In this document: one piece after another, positions 1-10,530 of the stretch | Position numbering within the stretch: the first letter of the stretch is position 1 | Layout: each line of letters begins with the position of its first letter | Assembly: GCA_913030665.1 (NCBI GenBank) | Contig: CAJWFS010000008.1 | Span: forward strand, 1-44,358 | Length of the DNA: 44,358 nt | DNA from: an uncultured Acidimicrobiaceae bacterium | GTDB taxonomy: Bacteria; Actinomycetota; Acidimicrobiia; Acidimicrobiales; MedAcidi-G1 | Direction: 5' to 3' | The notes under the pieces: generated by a model | The model's database searches: none | Seen by the model: the letters and a program-made list of their open reading frames with translations, nothing else | Told to the model about the DNA's origin: nothing | Position numbers and translations under genes: made by a program

Positions 1-1105
<1,105 letters not shown>

Positions 1106-1109
<4 letters not shown>

Positions 1110-1738
1110 GCGACCTTCCTTTGGGTGACGTGTCTTCACCAGAGGACGAGCCGTCGGTCGACACCCCGTCGACAGACGTCTCCTGTGAGTCGCCCGACAC
1201 CTCATCGGGTGTCGAAGCCTTGACTCCCGATATCGCCGCACCGATCGTCGACAACGTCGACATTGCTGGGCCGTCTGGCGAAGGCCCGGAAGACCTGGGT
1301 GGGGATCCGGTTTTGGATCTGATGGCGGTTCTGGAGGCGGAGCGGGACTCTTATCTGGGGGACCTGCAGCGGGTGTCGGCGGAGTTCGCCAACTTCCGGA
1401 AGCAGGCCGAAAAGCGCAGCGTTGAGGTGGCGGCCGTGGCACGAGGCGCTCTCGCCGAGCGCCTGCTGCCGGTGCTGGACGCCTGTGACCTGGCGATTGA
1501 GCACGGAGACGACGGGGTGGCGCAGATACGCAGCTCGCTGGTCAACGCCTTGGAACCGGCCGGGTTGGAGGTCCTGGATCCGGTGGACCAGCCGTTCGAT
1601 CCGACCCTCCACGAGGCAGTGCTCCACGTACCGGCTGATGCCGGAGACGACGGACAGGTGGTCATCGAGGTGCTCCGTCGCGGATACGCCTGGTCAGGCC
1701 GTGTGCTGAGGCCTGCCATGGTGAAGGTCCGGGGCTGA
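1106..1738 (+). CDS. grpE: Nucleotide exchange factor GrpE
   Basis: GrpE (210 aa) releases ADP from DnaK. The first 70 or so residues are acidic and rich in Ser, Asp and Pro, so probably disordered. A helical segment with the family pattern follows ([16 protein letters not shown], then [16 protein letters not shown]), and the C-terminal beta domain contains FDPTLHEAV and [16 protein letters not shown]. The GTG start overlaps the dnaK stop by four bases, and dnaJ follows after 22 bases, which is the standard actinobacterial heat-shock operon order. The unstructured N-terminus is long, but the overlap supports this start. Confidence 0.95.
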
Positions 1739-1760
1739 CCCGGCAGGGCCGGGGACGACC

Positions 1761-2861
1761 ATGACCGCCCAGCGCGAGTGGTTCGAGAAGGACTACTACG
1801 CCACGCTCGGCGTGCAGAAGGATGCATCGGCCAAGGACGTCACCAAGGCCTACCGAAAGCTGGCCCGCAAGCTCCACCCGGACGCCAACCCGGGTGACGA
1901 CACGGCCGAGTCCCGGTTCAAGGAGGTATCAGCCGCCTACGACGTACTCGGCGACGAGGACCGACGTGCCGAGTACGACCAGGTCCGGAGTATGGGACCC
2001 ATGGCGGGCGGAATGGGCGGAGGTGGCTTCGGCGGGGGCGGTTTCCCGGGTGCCGGTGGCTTTGACATGGGCGACCTGTTCGGCGGAATGTTCGGCTCAG
2101 GGGGCCCCGGCGGTCAACGGGGCCGTCGTGGAGACGACCTGGAGACCCGCCTGACCCTGTCCTTCGTCGAGGCGGTGAACGGTGTCACCACCACCATCCA
2201 CCTCGTCAGCGACGCCGCCTGTTCGACCTGTTCGGGAAGTGGTGCCCGCTCGGGCACCCGCCCCACGACCTGCGAGGGCTGCGGCGGCCGTGGCGTCCGG
2301 GCCGACGACCAGGGCCCGTTCTCGTTCAGCAGGCCCTGCGATTCCTGTGGCGGACGGGGTCGGCGCATCGAGGATCCCTGTGGGAACTGCCGGGGTTCCG
2401 GTATCGAACGCCGGCCCAGGGAGGTCCGGGTACGGATACCGGCAGGCGTCGAGGACGAACAGCGCATCCGGCTGAAGGGCCGGGGAGGCCCTGGCCGTGG
2501 TGGCCCCGATGGAGACCTGTTCGTGGTGGTCGTCGTCGAACCCCACCGGCGATTCGGTCGTCGTGGCCTGAACCTCACCGTGGTCATGCCCATCAGCTTT
2601 CCCGAGGCTGTCATGGGTGCCGAGATCCCCGTGCCCACCCTGGAGGACGACACGGTCACCCTGAAGGTTCCGGCCGGGACCCGAAGCGGTCAGACCTTCC
2701 GCGTCAGGAGACGGGGAGTCCAGACCGGGCGGGGAACCGGCGACCTGCTGGTGACCGTGGAGGTCTACGTGCCGACCGATCCCACCAGCACCGAGATGGA
2801 AGCCATCGAGGCCCTTGGCGAGGCCTCGTCGGGCAGCCCGCGCGACAGGCTGGCAGACTGA
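1761..2861 (+). CDS. dnaJ: Chaperone DnaJ (Hsp40, type I)
   Basis: A 366-aa co-chaperone that stimulates the DnaK ATPase and presents clients. The J domain occupies about residues 10-75 and has the HPD motif (KLHPDANPG). A Gly/Phe-rich linker ([13 protein letters not shown]) follows, then a zinc-finger region with four CxxCxGxG-type repeats ([32 protein letters not shown]), and C-terminal client-binding beta domains. All type I features are present. It starts with ATG 22 bases after grpE and is followed by hspR. Confidence 0.96.
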   Translation: MTAQREWFEKDYYATLGVQKDASAKDVTKAYRKLARKLHPDANPGDDTAESRFKEVSAAYDVLGDEDRRAEYDQVRSMGPMAGGMGGGGFGGGGFPGAGGFDMGDLFGGMFGSGGPGGQRGRRGDDLETRLTLSFVEAVNGVTTTIHLVSDAACSTCSGSGARSGTRPTTCEGCGGRGVRADDQGPFSFSRPCDSCGGRGRRIEDPCGNCRGSGIERRPREVRVRIPAGVEDEQRIRLKGRGGPGRGGPDGDLFVVVVVEPHRRFGRRGLNLTVVMPISFPEAVMGAEIPVPTLEDDTVTLKVPAGTRSGQTFRVRRRGVQTGRGTGDLLVTVEVYVPTDPTSTEMEAIEALGEASSGSPRDRLAD

Positions 2862-2883
2862 CAGCGATGCAGGAAGCACGCTG

Positions 2884-3273
2884 ATGCCGTACTCGCGACC
2901 CGGCCCGGACCAGGCCGTCTACGTCATCTCGGTGGCCGCCGAGTTGGCTGGCATGCATCCGCAGACGCTTCGCATCTACGAGCGGCGGGGTCTTCTGGAT
3001 CCGGCGCGCACCAGCGGCGGCAACCGTCGCTACAGCGCGGCCGACGTGGACCTCCTGCTGCGAATAGCGCAACTCACGACCGATGGCCTGAACCTTGCGG
3101 GGGTCAAGCGGGTGCTGGCCCTCGAGGCCGAGGTGTCCAGGCTGGAGGCGGAGTTGGCGGAGGCCCGCTCGGATGGCAACCGTGCGGTGGCTGACGTGCA
3201 CCGTCAGTACCGCCGGGACCTGGTCCCGGTGGAGCAGGGCATCACCATCTACCGGGGTCGCCGATCACGCTGA
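2884..3273 (+). CDS. hspR: MerR-family heat-shock repressor HspR
   Basis: A 129-aa DNA-binding regulator. The N-terminal winged helix-turn-helix reads [25 protein letters not shown], followed by the wing ([17 protein letters not shown]), and a leucine-rich helix suits dimerisation. In other actinobacteria HspR represses the dnaK operon at HAIR repeats with DnaK as co-repressor. Placement directly after dnaJ and the sequence support that assignment. The ATG at 2884 was chosen because upstream in-frame codons lie inside dnaJ. The C-terminus is basic (YRGRRSR). Confidence 0.92.
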   Translation: MPYSRPGPDQAVYVISVAAELAGMHPQTLRIYERRGLLDPARTSGGNRRYSAADVDLLLRIAQLTTDGLNLAGVKRVLALEAEVSRLEAELAEARSDGNRAVADVHRQYRRDLVPVEQGITIYRGRRSR

Positions 3274-3300
3274 CGGAACCCCGTTGACCTGCTGTTTCTC

Positions 3301-3337
3301 ACGAGTTACCGGGATTCCCCGGAGGCACTGAACTCGT
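3301..3337 (+). terminator. Possible terminator after the dnaK operon
   Basis: The arms ACGAGTT (3301-3307) and AACTCGT (3331-3337) are complementary and enclose a second small GC hairpin (CCGG...CCGG). A TTTG run follows. It lies 27 bases after hspR, but there is no long U tract, so this is only a candidate. The rest of 3274-3560 holds no recognisable gene. Confidence 0.35.
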
Positions 3338-3520
3338 TTGGGAGGCGGTTCGGGTCCACAGCGGGAACGGTGCCACCACTGAGGCAGCAGGGTTTTCCAC
3401 AGGAGGCTGGGGAAACCGTGGATGCTGCGCCTGAACCGCTCAGGATCCGGTGGGCCGGTTCGGCCCGGCATCACCGGCGAGAGAGCGGAAATGCACTCCG
3501 AGGCCACCGGATACCGGCGA

Positions 3521-3556
3521 TAGGCTCGGCCCGTAAGGGACCCGATCCAGGAGAGG
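3521..3556 (+). promoter_or_regulatory. Putative purA promoter -10 and ribosome-binding site
   Basis: TAGGCT at 3521-3526 fits the TANNNT -10 form that recurs in this window. AGGAGAGG at 3549-3556 is a good Shine-Dalgarno sequence four bases before the GTG start of purA and fixes that start. No clear -35 box is visible. Confidence 0.45.
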
Positions 3557-3560
3557 TGCC

Positions 3561-4841
3561 GTGCCAGCGACCGTCATCGTCGGGACGCAGTGGGGCGATG
3601 AGGGCAAGGGCAGGTTCACGGATCTCGTGGCCAGCGAGGTGTCCATGGTTGTCCGCTACCAGGGGGGCCACAACGCCGGACACCGGATCGTCGTGGACGG
3701 TGAGTCCTTCGCCCTCCAACTCGTGCCGAGCGGCGTGCTGTATCCCCATGTCACTCCGGTAATCGGCAATGGCGTGGTCGTCGATCCGCGCGTCCTCATC
3801 ACCGAGATGGACATGCTCGAGTCGCGGGGCGTGTCCACCAGTGGTCTCCGGGTGAGTGGCAATGCCCACCTGATCCTCCCCTACCACCAGGAACTGGACG
3901 CCCTGCACGAACGCCACCTGGGAAAGAACAAGCTGGGTACCACCAAGAGGGGCATAGGTCCGGCTTATGCGGACCGGGCCATGCGGGTGGGCATCCGGGT
4001 ACAAGACCTCCTGGACGAGAAGATCTTCCGGCAGAAGCTGGGGGCGGCGCTGGAACACACCAACAAGGTCCTGACCCGTGTCTTCAACCGACTTTCGATC
4101 GATGCCGACGAGGTGGCTGACGAATACCTGGGCACCTGCGCTCCACGGCTCATTCCCCACATCACCGACGCCATCGGCCTGGTCCACGACGAGTTGGACG
4201 CCGGTGGCAGGATCCTCATGGAGGGCGCCCAGGCCACCTTCCTGGACCTGGACCACGGCACCTATCCGTTCGTGACGTCATCCAATCCGGTTGCCGGTGG
4301 TGCCTGCACCGGTGCCGGGATCGGCCCCCGGGACATCGACCGGGTGATCGGCATCGCCAAGGCCTACGTGACGCGGGTGGGAGCCGGGCCGTTCCCCACC
4401 GAGCTGTTCGACGATGTCGGCGACCACCTGGTCGACGTCGGACACGAGTACGGAACCAACACCGGTCGGCGGCGGCGTCCCGGCTGGCTGGATGCGGTCA
4501 TGCTCCGCTATGCCGTCAGGGTCAACTCGTTGTCCGAGCTGGCCATTGCCAAGTTGGACGTCCTGGACCAGCTGGAGGTCATCAGGGTGTGCGTGGCCTA
4601 CGAGGCTGACGGCGAGCACTTCGACCAGTTGCCCTACCACCAGTCGGTGCTCCATCGGGTCACGCCCGTCTACGAGGAGCTGCCGGGCTGGGGCGTCGAC
4701 ATCTCGGAGGTGACGGAACGCTCGCAGCTCCCGCCCGAGGCCGACGCCTACCTCAGGTTCGTGGAGCAGCAGGTGGGTGTCCACATCGGCATGGTCGGAG
4801 TCGGCCCGGACCGCCAACAGGTCCTCCGGTTCACAGGCTGA
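3561..4841 (+). CDS. purA: Adenylosuccinate synthase PurA
   Basis: This 426-aa enzyme joins IMP and aspartate using GTP, the first step from IMP to AMP. The N-terminal GTPase-like motif is [15 protein letters not shown]. It is followed by [33 protein letters not shown], the switch-like [21 protein letters not shown], and GVGPDR near the C-terminus. Length is normal. The GTG start follows a strong AGGAG. It opens the purine cluster and is followed, after 31 bases, by purD. Confidence 0.97.
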   Translation: MPATVIVGTQWGDEGKGRFTDLVASEVSMVVRYQGGHNAGHRIVVDGESFALQLVPSGVLYPHVTPVIGNGVVVDPRVLITEMDMLESRGVSTSGLRVSGNAHLILPYHQELDALHERHLGKNKLGTTKRGIGPAYADRAMRVGIRVQDLLDEKIFRQKLGAALEHTNKVLTRVFNRLSIDADEVADEYLGTCAPRLIPHITDAIGLVHDELDAGGRILMEGAQATFLDLDHGTYPFVTSSNPVAGGACTGAGIGPRDIDRVIGIAKAYVTRVGAGPFPTELFDDVGDHLVDVGHEYGTNTGRRRRPGWLDAVMLRYAVRVNSLSELAIAKLDVLDQLEVIRVCVAYEADGEHFDQLPYHQSVLHRVTPVYEELPGWGVDISEVTERSQLPPEADAYLRFVEQQVGVHIGMVGVGPDRQQVLRFTG

Positions 4842-4872
4842 TCGCGGCGAAGAGCGCACCGGTGCCGATCCG

Positions 4873-6096
4873 ATGAGAGTGTGCGTCGTCGGATCCGGCG
4901 GTCGTGAACACGCGTTGGCCCACGTGCTGGGCCGCCACCACGACGTGGTGGTCACCCCGGGCAACCCCGGGATCGAGGGTTCGGTCCCTACCCCGCCCGA
5001 GGAACTGGAGGCCGACCTCACGGTCATCGGCCCCGAGGCCCCGTTGGTCGCAGGCCTGGCCGATCGCCTCAGGTCAGTTGGTCGTCTCGTCTTCGGCCCG
5101 GGTGCCGATGGCGCCCGCCTCGAGGGGTCCAAGGCCTGGATGAAGGATGTGCTGGTAGACGCCGGCGTGCCCACGGCAGGCCACGGCACATTCGACGACG
5201 AGGTCGCAGCGCTGGCCTATCTGGACACGATGGGCGACCTCTTCGTCGTCAAGACCGACGGGTTGGCGGCAGGAAAGGGTGTGCTGGTCACGACCGATCG
5301 GACCGAGGCCGTCGACGCCGTGCGCTCCTACCTGTCCGGTGACGCCTTCGGCGACGCCGGGCGGACCCTCGTGATCGAGGAGGGGCTCACCGGGCCCGAA
5401 CTCTCGATTCTGGCCATCTGTGACGGGTCCACGGCCGTGGCGCTCGCCCCGGCACAGGACTTCAAGCGCTTCGGCGATGGAGACGACGGTCCAAACACGG
5501 GTGGCATGGGGGCCTACTCGCCTGTACCCGTGGCTACGGAGGCCGTGGTCGGATCCCTCATGGCCGAAGCCGTGGAGCCGACCCTGGCAGCCCTGCGTGG
5601 CCGGGGCATCGACTACCGCGGCGTCCTCTACTGCGGGCTCATGTTCACCCCCAGCGGGCCCAGGGTGCTGGAGTACAACGTTCGTTTCGGCGATCCCGAG
5701 GCCCAGGTCGTGCTGCCGAGGTTGACCAGCGACCTGGGTGAGCTCCTGGCTGCCGCCGCCGCCGGAAGGCTCGGCCCGGAGCCGACGTTCGACGATGGAG
5801 CGGCGGTGACGGTCGTCTGCGCCTCGGAGGGATACCCGACCTCGCCACGGACTGGGGATCGGATCTGGGGACTGGATGCTGCCGCACAGGTCGCCGGCGT
5901 CACCGTCTTCGTCGCGGGTGTTGGAGCCGGCTCCGATTGCGCTCTCGTGACAGCCGGTGGTCGGGTGCTGACCGTCACCGGCCGCGGCCCGACGGTCGAC
6001 GAGGCCCGCCACAGGGCCTACGAGGCGGTGGCCGAGATCTCGTGGCCCGGCATGTGCCACCGCACCGACATCGCGGCGGCGCCCACCGGCGACTAG
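4873..6096 (+). CDS. purD: Phosphoribosylamine-glycine ligase PurD
   Basis: This 407-aa ATP-grasp ligase makes GAR from phosphoribosylamine, glycine and ATP. The N-terminus MRVCVVGSGGREHALAHVL is the family signature. GPEAPLVAGLADRL, the ATP-binding region VVKTDGLAAGKGVLVTTD, and NTGGMGAYSPVP, then LEYNVRFGDPEAQ (metal-binding segment) follow in order. ATG 4873 is chosen because it begins the conserved strand; in-frame codons upstream overlap purA and would add unrelated sequence. Confidence 0.96.
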   Translation: MRVCVVGSGGREHALAHVLGRHHDVVVTPGNPGIEGSVPTPPEELEADLTVIGPEAPLVAGLADRLRSVGRLVFGPGADGARLEGSKAWMKDVLVDAGVPTAGHGTFDDEVAALAYLDTMGDLFVVKTDGLAAGKGVLVTTDRTEAVDAVRSYLSGDAFGDAGRTLVIEEGLTGPELSILAICDGSTAVALAPAQDFKRFGDGDDGPNTGGMGAYSPVPVATEAVVGSLMAEAVEPTLAALRGRGIDYRGVLYCGLMFTPSGPRVLEYNVRFGDPEAQVVLPRLTSDLGELLAAAAAGRLGPEPTFDDGAAVTVVCASEGYPTSPRTGDRIWGLDAAAQVAGVTVFVAGVGAGSDCALVTAGGRVLTVTGRGPTVDEARHRAYEAVAEISWPGMCHRTDIAAAPTGD

Positions 6097-6131
6097 AACA
6101 CACCACTGGACGAACAGGTCAGGAGAAATCG

Positions 6132-6587
6132 ATGGCGTACAAGGTGGCGGTCCTAATGGGATCGCCGAACGACGGCGAGAAGATGGCCCCGGTGGCCGAG
6201 ACGCTGGAGCGCTACGGCATCGAGGCCGACGTTCGGGTGATGTCCGCCCATCGCAGCCCCGCCCTGGTGGCCGGGTTCGTGGCCGGTGCACGTTCCGCCG
6301 GCTATTCGGCGATCATCTGCGGAGCCGGCATGGCGGCCCACCTGGCAGGTGCGGTGGCAGCCCAGACCACCCTCCCGGTCATCGGGATACCGCTCTCGGG
6401 CGGTGCCATCAACGGCTGGGATTCGCTGCTCGCCACCGTCCAGATGCCGAAGGGCATCCCGGTGGCCACCGTGGCCGTCGACGGTGCGATGAACGCCGCA
6501 CTCCTGGCAGTCCAGATGTTGGCGGTCGATGATCCGGAACTGGTCGAGGCCCTGGAGAAGCACAGGGCCGAAATGGTGCCGCGCTGA
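6132..6587 (+). CDS. purE: N5-carboxyaminoimidazole ribonucleotide mutase PurE
   Basis: A 151-aa protein with [10 protein letters not shown] near the N-terminus, the SAHRSP active-site motif, and [20 protein letters not shown] near the end, all typical of class I PurE. It would convert N5-CAIR to CAIR. AGGAGA lies six bases before ATG 6132. The partner PurK, which makes N5-CAIR, is not in this cluster. Further upstream in-frame starts would overlap purD and are not supported. Confidence 0.94.
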   Translation: MAYKVAVLMGSPNDGEKMAPVAETLERYGIEADVRVMSAHRSPALVAGFVAGARSAGYSAIICGAGMAAHLAGAVAAQTTLPVIGIPLSGGAINGWDSLLATVQMPKGIPVATVAVDGAMNAALLAVQMLAVDDPELVEALEKHRAEMVPR

Positions 6588-6607
6588 GCAGCGGCACAGG
6601 AAGACGC

Positions 6608-8035
6608 TTGGAACCGATGTACATGCAGAACGTCCTCGCCTCCCGGTATGCCAGCAGGCCCATGGCCGAGCTCTGGTCGCCCGAGGCCAAGGTGGTGATG
6701 GAGCGCGAGCTCTGGATAGCGGTCATGGAGGCCCAGCGGGAGCTGGGCGTGGACATCCCGGACGGGGTCGTGGAGGACCACCGTGCGGTGCTGGACCAGG
6801 TCGACCTGGAGTCCATTCGCGAACGCGAGCTGGTCACCCGCCACGACGTGAAGGCCCGAATCGAGGAGTTCTGCGCCCTTGCCGGCCACGAGCACATCCA
6901 CAAGGGCATGACGTCGCGGGACCTGACAGAGAATGTCGAGCAACTGCAGGTACGGCGGAGCCTGGAGCTGGTGCTGGATCGCATCGTCGCGACCCTGGCG
7001 CGTCTGGCCCAACTGGCCGTCGAGCACGAAGGCCTGGCGATGGCCGGCCGCAGCCACAACGTGGCTGCCCAGGTGACGACCCTCGGCAAGCGGTTCGCCA
7101 CCGCCGCCGAGGAACTCCTCACGGCCCACCGCCGGGTGTCCGACCTGTTGGCCGCGTACCCGCTGCGCGGCCTGAAGGGTCCGGTCGGAACCCAGCAGGA
7201 CCAGCTGGACCTGCTGGGTGACGGCGCCCGGGTGGACCGCCTTGAACGGCTGGTGGCCGAGCACCTGGGCTTCGAGCAGATGCTGGATTCCGTCGGGCAG
7301 GTGTACCCGCGGTCGTTGGACTTCGACGTGGTGTCGGCCCTGGCCCAGACAGCCGGTGGCCCGGCCAACCTGGCTCGCACCATTCGCCTGATGGCCGGCA
7401 ACGAGTTGGCTACCGAGGGCTTCCGACCCGGACAGGTCGGTTCGTCGGCAATGCCCCACAAGATGAACGCACGGTCGTGCGAGCGGATCAACGGCCTCGC
7501 AATCGTGCTGCGGGGTCATCTGGCCATGGTCGGTGGCCTCGTCGGAGACCAGTGGAACGAGGGTGACGTGAGTTGCTCGGTCGTACGGAGGGTGGCCCTG
7601 CCGGATGCCTTCCTCGCCTTGGACGGCCTCTTCCAGGCATTTCTCACTGTGCTCGACGAGTTCGGCGTCTATCCGGCCGTCGTGGAGCGCGAACTCCGGC
7701 GCTACCTGCCGTTCCTGGCCACGACCCGGGTGCTAGTGGCCGCCGTGCAGGCGGGCATGGGCCGTGAGGAGGCCCACGAGGTGATCAAGGAACACGCCGT
7801 GGCGGCGGCGCTGGCCCTGCGGGTCGAGGGCGTGGTCGAGACCGACCTACTGGACCGCCTCGCTGCCGACGGGCGCCTGCCCCTGGATCGGGTAACCCTC
7901 GAAGGCCTGGTCGGCGATCCCTCCGTGTTCACGGGAAACGCTTCGGCGCAGGTGTCGGCCGTCGTGGAACGGGTCGCCGTCGTGGTGGCCGCACGCCCCC
8001 GGGCTGCCGCCTACGATCCCGAACCGATCCTCTGA
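6608..8035 (+). CDS. purB: Adenylosuccinate lyase PurB
   Basis: This 475-aa fumarase-superfamily lyase splits SAICAR and adenylosuccinate, releasing fumarate. The signature [11 protein letters not shown] runs from about residue 278, and [13 protein letters not shown] and MAGRSHN are the other conserved active-site blocks. The TTG at 6608 is taken as start with AGGAAG just upstream; ATG at 6617 or 6623 is a close alternative. It lies 20 bases after purE in the same direction. Confidence 0.95.
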   Translation: MEPMYMQNVLASRYASRPMAELWSPEAKVVMERELWIAVMEAQRELGVDIPDGVVEDHRAVLDQVDLESIRERELVTRHDVKARIEEFCALAGHEHIHKGMTSRDLTENVEQLQVRRSLELVLDRIVATLARLAQLAVEHEGLAMAGRSHNVAAQVTTLGKRFATAAEELLTAHRRVSDLLAAYPLRGLKGPVGTQQDQLDLLGDGARVDRLERLVAEHLGFEQMLDSVGQVYPRSLDFDVVSALAQTAGGPANLARTIRLMAGNELATEGFRPGQVGSSAMPHKMNARSCERINGLAIVLRGHLAMVGGLVGDQWNEGDVSCSVVRRVALPDAFLALDGLFQAFLTVLDEFGVYPAVVERELRRYLPFLATTRVLVAAVQAGMGREEAHEVIKEHAVAAALALRVEGVVETDLLDRLAADGRLPLDRVTLEGLVGDPSVFTGNASAQVSAVVERVAVVVAARPRAAAYDPEPIL

Positions 8036-8057
8036 TCCGCGACCGATCCCTGGAGCC

Positions 8058-8960
8058 ATGATGAACCCGACGGTCGACCTACAGCTCATCCACTCGGGCA
8101 AGGTCCGTGACGTCTACGACGCACGGGACGGCCGACTTTTGATGGTCACGTCGGATCGCATCTCGGCGTTCGACGTGGTGATGGACGAGCCGATTCCGAA
8201 CAAGGGCAGGGTACTCACCGCGATGACCGCCTTCTGGTTCGAGCGGTTCGCCGACCTGGTGCCCGGGCACCTCATCTCCACCGGGGTCGGGGACCTGGCA
8301 GAGGTCCTGGGAGGCGCCGTGCCTGACAACCTGGTGGGTCGGACCATGCTCTGCCGACGGGCCGAGATGCTTCCGATCGAGTGCATAGTCAGGGGCTACA
8401 TCACCGGGTCGGCCTGGAAGGAGTACCGGACGTCCGGGACCATGCACGGCGGGCCCATGCCAGCGGGCCTCCTGGAGGCCGACCGTCTGTCCGAGCCGGT
8501 GTTTACACCGTCCACCAAGGCTGACGAGGGCCACGACGTGAACATCTCGTATGAGGAGGCCGTGGACCTGGTGGGCAGCGAGGTCGCTGCACTTGCACGC
8601 GAGGCGTCCCTCGCCTGCTACCAGCAGGGCGCTGAGTGGGCGGCCGAGCGGGGAATCCTCATTGCCGACACGAAGTTCGAGTTCGGGATGGTGGACGGAC
8701 GCCTGGTGCTGGCCGACGAGGTGCTCACCCCGGATTCGTCCCGCTTCTGGCCCGCTGAGGCCTGGGCCCCCGGGGCGACGCCACCATCGTTCGACAAGCA
8801 GCCGGTCAGGGACCACCTCGATGCACTGGACTGGGACAAGCAGCCACCAGCTCCGCCCCTCCCGGACGAGGTCGTATCGGCCACGTCCTCACGGTACGTG
8901 GAGGCCTATGAACTAATCACCGGCCGGTCGTTCGCCGACTGGCCCGGGGCCGGTGGCTGA
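8058..8960 (+). CDS. purC: SAICAR synthase PurC
   Basis: A 300-aa phosphoribosylaminoimidazole-succinocarboxamide synthase, which couples CAIR and aspartate using ATP. Conserved blocks are HSGKVRDVYDA, TSDRISAFDVVMDEPIPNKG, ECIVRGYITGSAWKEY and ADTKFEFGMVDGRLVLADE, followed by TPDSSRFW. Length matches the longer (yeast/actinobacterial) form. The next gene, purS, begins 25 bases later with its own ribosome-binding site. Confidence 0.96.
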   Translation: MMNPTVDLQLIHSGKVRDVYDARDGRLLMVTSDRISAFDVVMDEPIPNKGRVLTAMTAFWFERFADLVPGHLISTGVGDLAEVLGGAVPDNLVGRTMLCRRAEMLPIECIVRGYITGSAWKEYRTSGTMHGGPMPAGLLEADRLSEPVFTPSTKADEGHDVNISYEEAVDLVGSEVAALAREASLACYQQGAEWAAERGILIADTKFEFGMVDGRLVLADEVLTPDSSRFWPAEAWAPGATPPSFDKQPVRDHLDALDWDKQPPAPPLPDEVVSATSSRYVEAYELITGRSFADWPGAGG

Positions 8961-8985
8961 GCGGGTGCTGGAACAGGAGGACAGG

Positions 8986-9249
8986 ATGGAATTCGACGTG
9001 CTTGTGGACGTACGGCTGCGGGGCGGCATAGCCGACCCGGCCGGGGCCACGATCGAGAGGGCGCTGCCGGCGCTGGGCTTCGATGGGGTGAGTGGTGTCA
9101 GCGTGGGCAAGACAGTGAGGTTCACCATCACCGCGGTCGACGTCGGCGAGGCCACGACCCTCGCCGAGGACCTCTGTGCCTCGTTCCTCACCAACCCGGT
9201 GATCGAGGACGCCTCCGTATCGGTGTCGCCGGTCGGCGACTCCGCCTGA
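8986..9249 (+). CDS. purS: FGAM synthase small subunit PurS
   Basis: An 87-aa subunit of the three-part FGAM synthase (PurS-PurQ-PurL), which links the glutaminase to the synthetase. The alternating strand start MEFDVLVDVRLRGGIADPAG and the KTVRFTITAVD strand fit the family. AGGAGG at 8975-8980 sits five bases before ATG 8986 and decides the start over an earlier in-frame GTG inside purC. Its stop overlaps the purQ start by one base. Confidence 0.93.
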   Translation: MEFDVLVDVRLRGGIADPAGATIERALPALGFDGVSGVSVGKTVRFTITAVDVGEATTLAEDLCASFLTNPVIEDASVSVSPVGDSA

Positions 9250-9911
9250 TGACCACGACCGTCGGCGTCGTGGTCTTCCCCGGCACCAACTGTGAGATGG
9301 ACGCGGTCTTCGCCGTGGAACGCATGGGGGGTGAGGGACGGCTGCTGTGGCATGCCGACGACGACCTCGGCGGGGTGGACGCCGTGATCGTCCCCGGAGG
9401 GTTCGCACACGGCGACTACCTGCGTCCGGGTGCGATCGCCCGCTTCTCGTCGATGATGGGTGCCGTGGCCGGGTTCGCAGCCGACGGTGGCCCGGTGCTG
9501 GGCATCTGCAACGGCTTCCAGGTGCTCACCGAGGCGGGGTTGCTGCCCGGTGCCTTGCAGAAGAATTCTGGCCTCAGATTCCTCTGCCAACCGACGGTGC
9601 TCCGGGTGGAGACCTCGGAATCGATCCTGACCGGTCGCGCCTCGATGGGTGCTGAGCTGTCGGTGCCGATCAACCACTTCGAGGGCAACTACACCTGTGA
9701 CGATGAGACGCTCGCCCGGTTGAGGGCCGAGGACAGGATCGTCCTGCGCTATGTCGACAACCCGAACGGGTCCGTGGACGACATCGCCGGCGTCTGCAAC
9801 GAGGGGCGGAACGTGGTCGGGTTGATGCCCCACCCGGAGCGCGCCTGCGACGAACTCCTGGGTAGCGCGGACGGAGCGGTCCTCATCGGGTCGCTGTTGG
9901 ACGCCGCCTGA
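9249..9911 (+). CDS. purQ: FGAM synthase glutaminase subunit PurQ
   Basis: A 220-aa class I glutamine amidotransferase that supplies ammonia to PurL. The catalytic triad is visible: Cys87 in GICNGFQVL, His195 and Glu197 in MPHPERA. VVFPGTNCEMDA and PGGFAHGDYLRPGAIAR are conserved PurQ segments. It is translationally coupled to purS. The expected next gene, purL, is displaced by an opposite-strand gene and an AT-richer spacer. Confidence 0.96.
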   Translation: MTTTVGVVVFPGTNCEMDAVFAVERMGGEGRLLWHADDDLGGVDAVIVPGGFAHGDYLRPGAIARFSSMMGAVAGFAADGGPVLGICNGFQVLTEAGLLPGALQKNSGLRFLCQPTVLRVETSESILTGRASMGAELSVPINHFEGNYTCDDETLARLRAEDRIVLRYVDNPNGSVDDIAGVCNEGRNVVGLMPHPERACDELLGSADGAVLIGSLLDAA

Positions 9912-9927
9912 GACGGGCCTGCCGTGG

Positions 9928-10314
9928 TCAGGTGCTGCGGCGGATGCCGGCCGACTTGAGGGTCGCCGACGACACGCCGATTTCACGCCAGGCGGCGTAG
10001 GAGATCCCCCGGCGGCCGCCGTAGGCCGCGGCGTGGGTGGCGAACCCTGCCTCGAGCGCCGACAGGTCGACCGATGCCGCCTGGGACAGGGCCTCCAGGT
10101 CGGCCTCCAGGTCGATCCGTTGCTGGATGAGGCTGAGCCGCTTGGTGACGGAGGCTCCCGCCATCTCGCCTTCCAGAGCTGCGAGTTGGCGGCCCATGCT
10201 CTCCGCTGTGCGCCTTCGGCCACGCCGTGGGGTGTTCTGCTCCAGAGCTTTCAGGTAGTCGCGGATCGCCGCTACCTCGGACTTCTCAGAATCGGTCATC
10301 TTCGTACGGGCCAT
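9928..10314 (-). CDS. Hypothetical protein with C-terminal SYAAWREIGV motif
   Basis: A 128-aa protein of unknown function. It begins MARTKMTDSEKSEVAAIRDY, continues with a charged coiled-coil-prone region (about residues 25-85, including RRGRRRTAES) and ends with ISYAAWREIGVSSATLKSAGI, which looks like a small helix-turn-helix-like segment. There is no signal peptide or membrane helix. It lies opposite to and between purQ and purL, converging on purQ, so it is a separate unit inserted in the purine cluster. AAGGTG lies upstream of ATG 10314. Further in-frame upstream codons cross the AT-rich repeat and are unlikely. I recall similar short proteins in other actinobacteria but know no function. 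Confidence 0.75.
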   Translation of the reverse strand: MARTKMTDSEKSEVAAIRDYLKALEQNTPRRGRRRTAESMGRQLAALEGEMAGASVTKRLSLIQQRIDLEADLEALSQAASVDLSALEAGFATHAAAYGGRRGISYAAWREIGVSSATLKSAGIRRST

Positions 10315-10324
10315 TAGAAACACC

Positions 10325-10439
10325 TTCTTTTGCTGTAAATAAATCGGCATTGGAGCTGGAGTTGCTCCGCCAGAATGCAAGTATTCATCAATTCAATTTG
10401 AGTCTAGAGCACGTTCTTCTGCTGTAACAATCTGGCATT
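10325..10439. repeat. Pair of imperfect 26-27 nt direct repeats
   Basis: Copy 1 (10325-10351) and copy 2 (10414-10439) share TTCTT-Y-TGCTGTAA, then AATC and GGCATT, with a one-base length difference. On the minus strand both are followed by GTG-T-CTA, and copy 1 directly precedes the start of the hypothetical gene. The surrounding 10315-10450 is visibly lower in GC than the rest of the window. They could be paired regulator sites or the remains of a duplication. Confidence 0.6.
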
Positions 10440-10514
10440 TGACACCGTAAGGAGAACGGGGCAGGGAACCTCCGGGTGTCACAGGGTGGAAGGGTCCAGA
10501 GGGTAGCGGGCGAC

Positions 10515-10520
10515 TAGTAC
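10515..10520 (+). promoter_or_regulatory. Putative purL -10 box
   Basis: TAGTAC lies 10 nt before GTG 10531. It fits a leaderless purL transcript that starts independently of purS-purQ, as expected given the opposite-strand gene in between. There is no clear -35. Confidence 0.35.
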
Positions 10521-10530
10521 GGTGCCCGTC

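Noticed and set aside
3274..3560. Possible riboswitch before purA
   Set aside because: No conserved purine or other riboswitch core was seen; only short GC hairpins are present.
8913..10223. 436-codon minus-strand open frame
   Set aside because: Antisense to purS-purQ and out of frame with the hypothetical gene at 9928-10314; no recognisable motifs.
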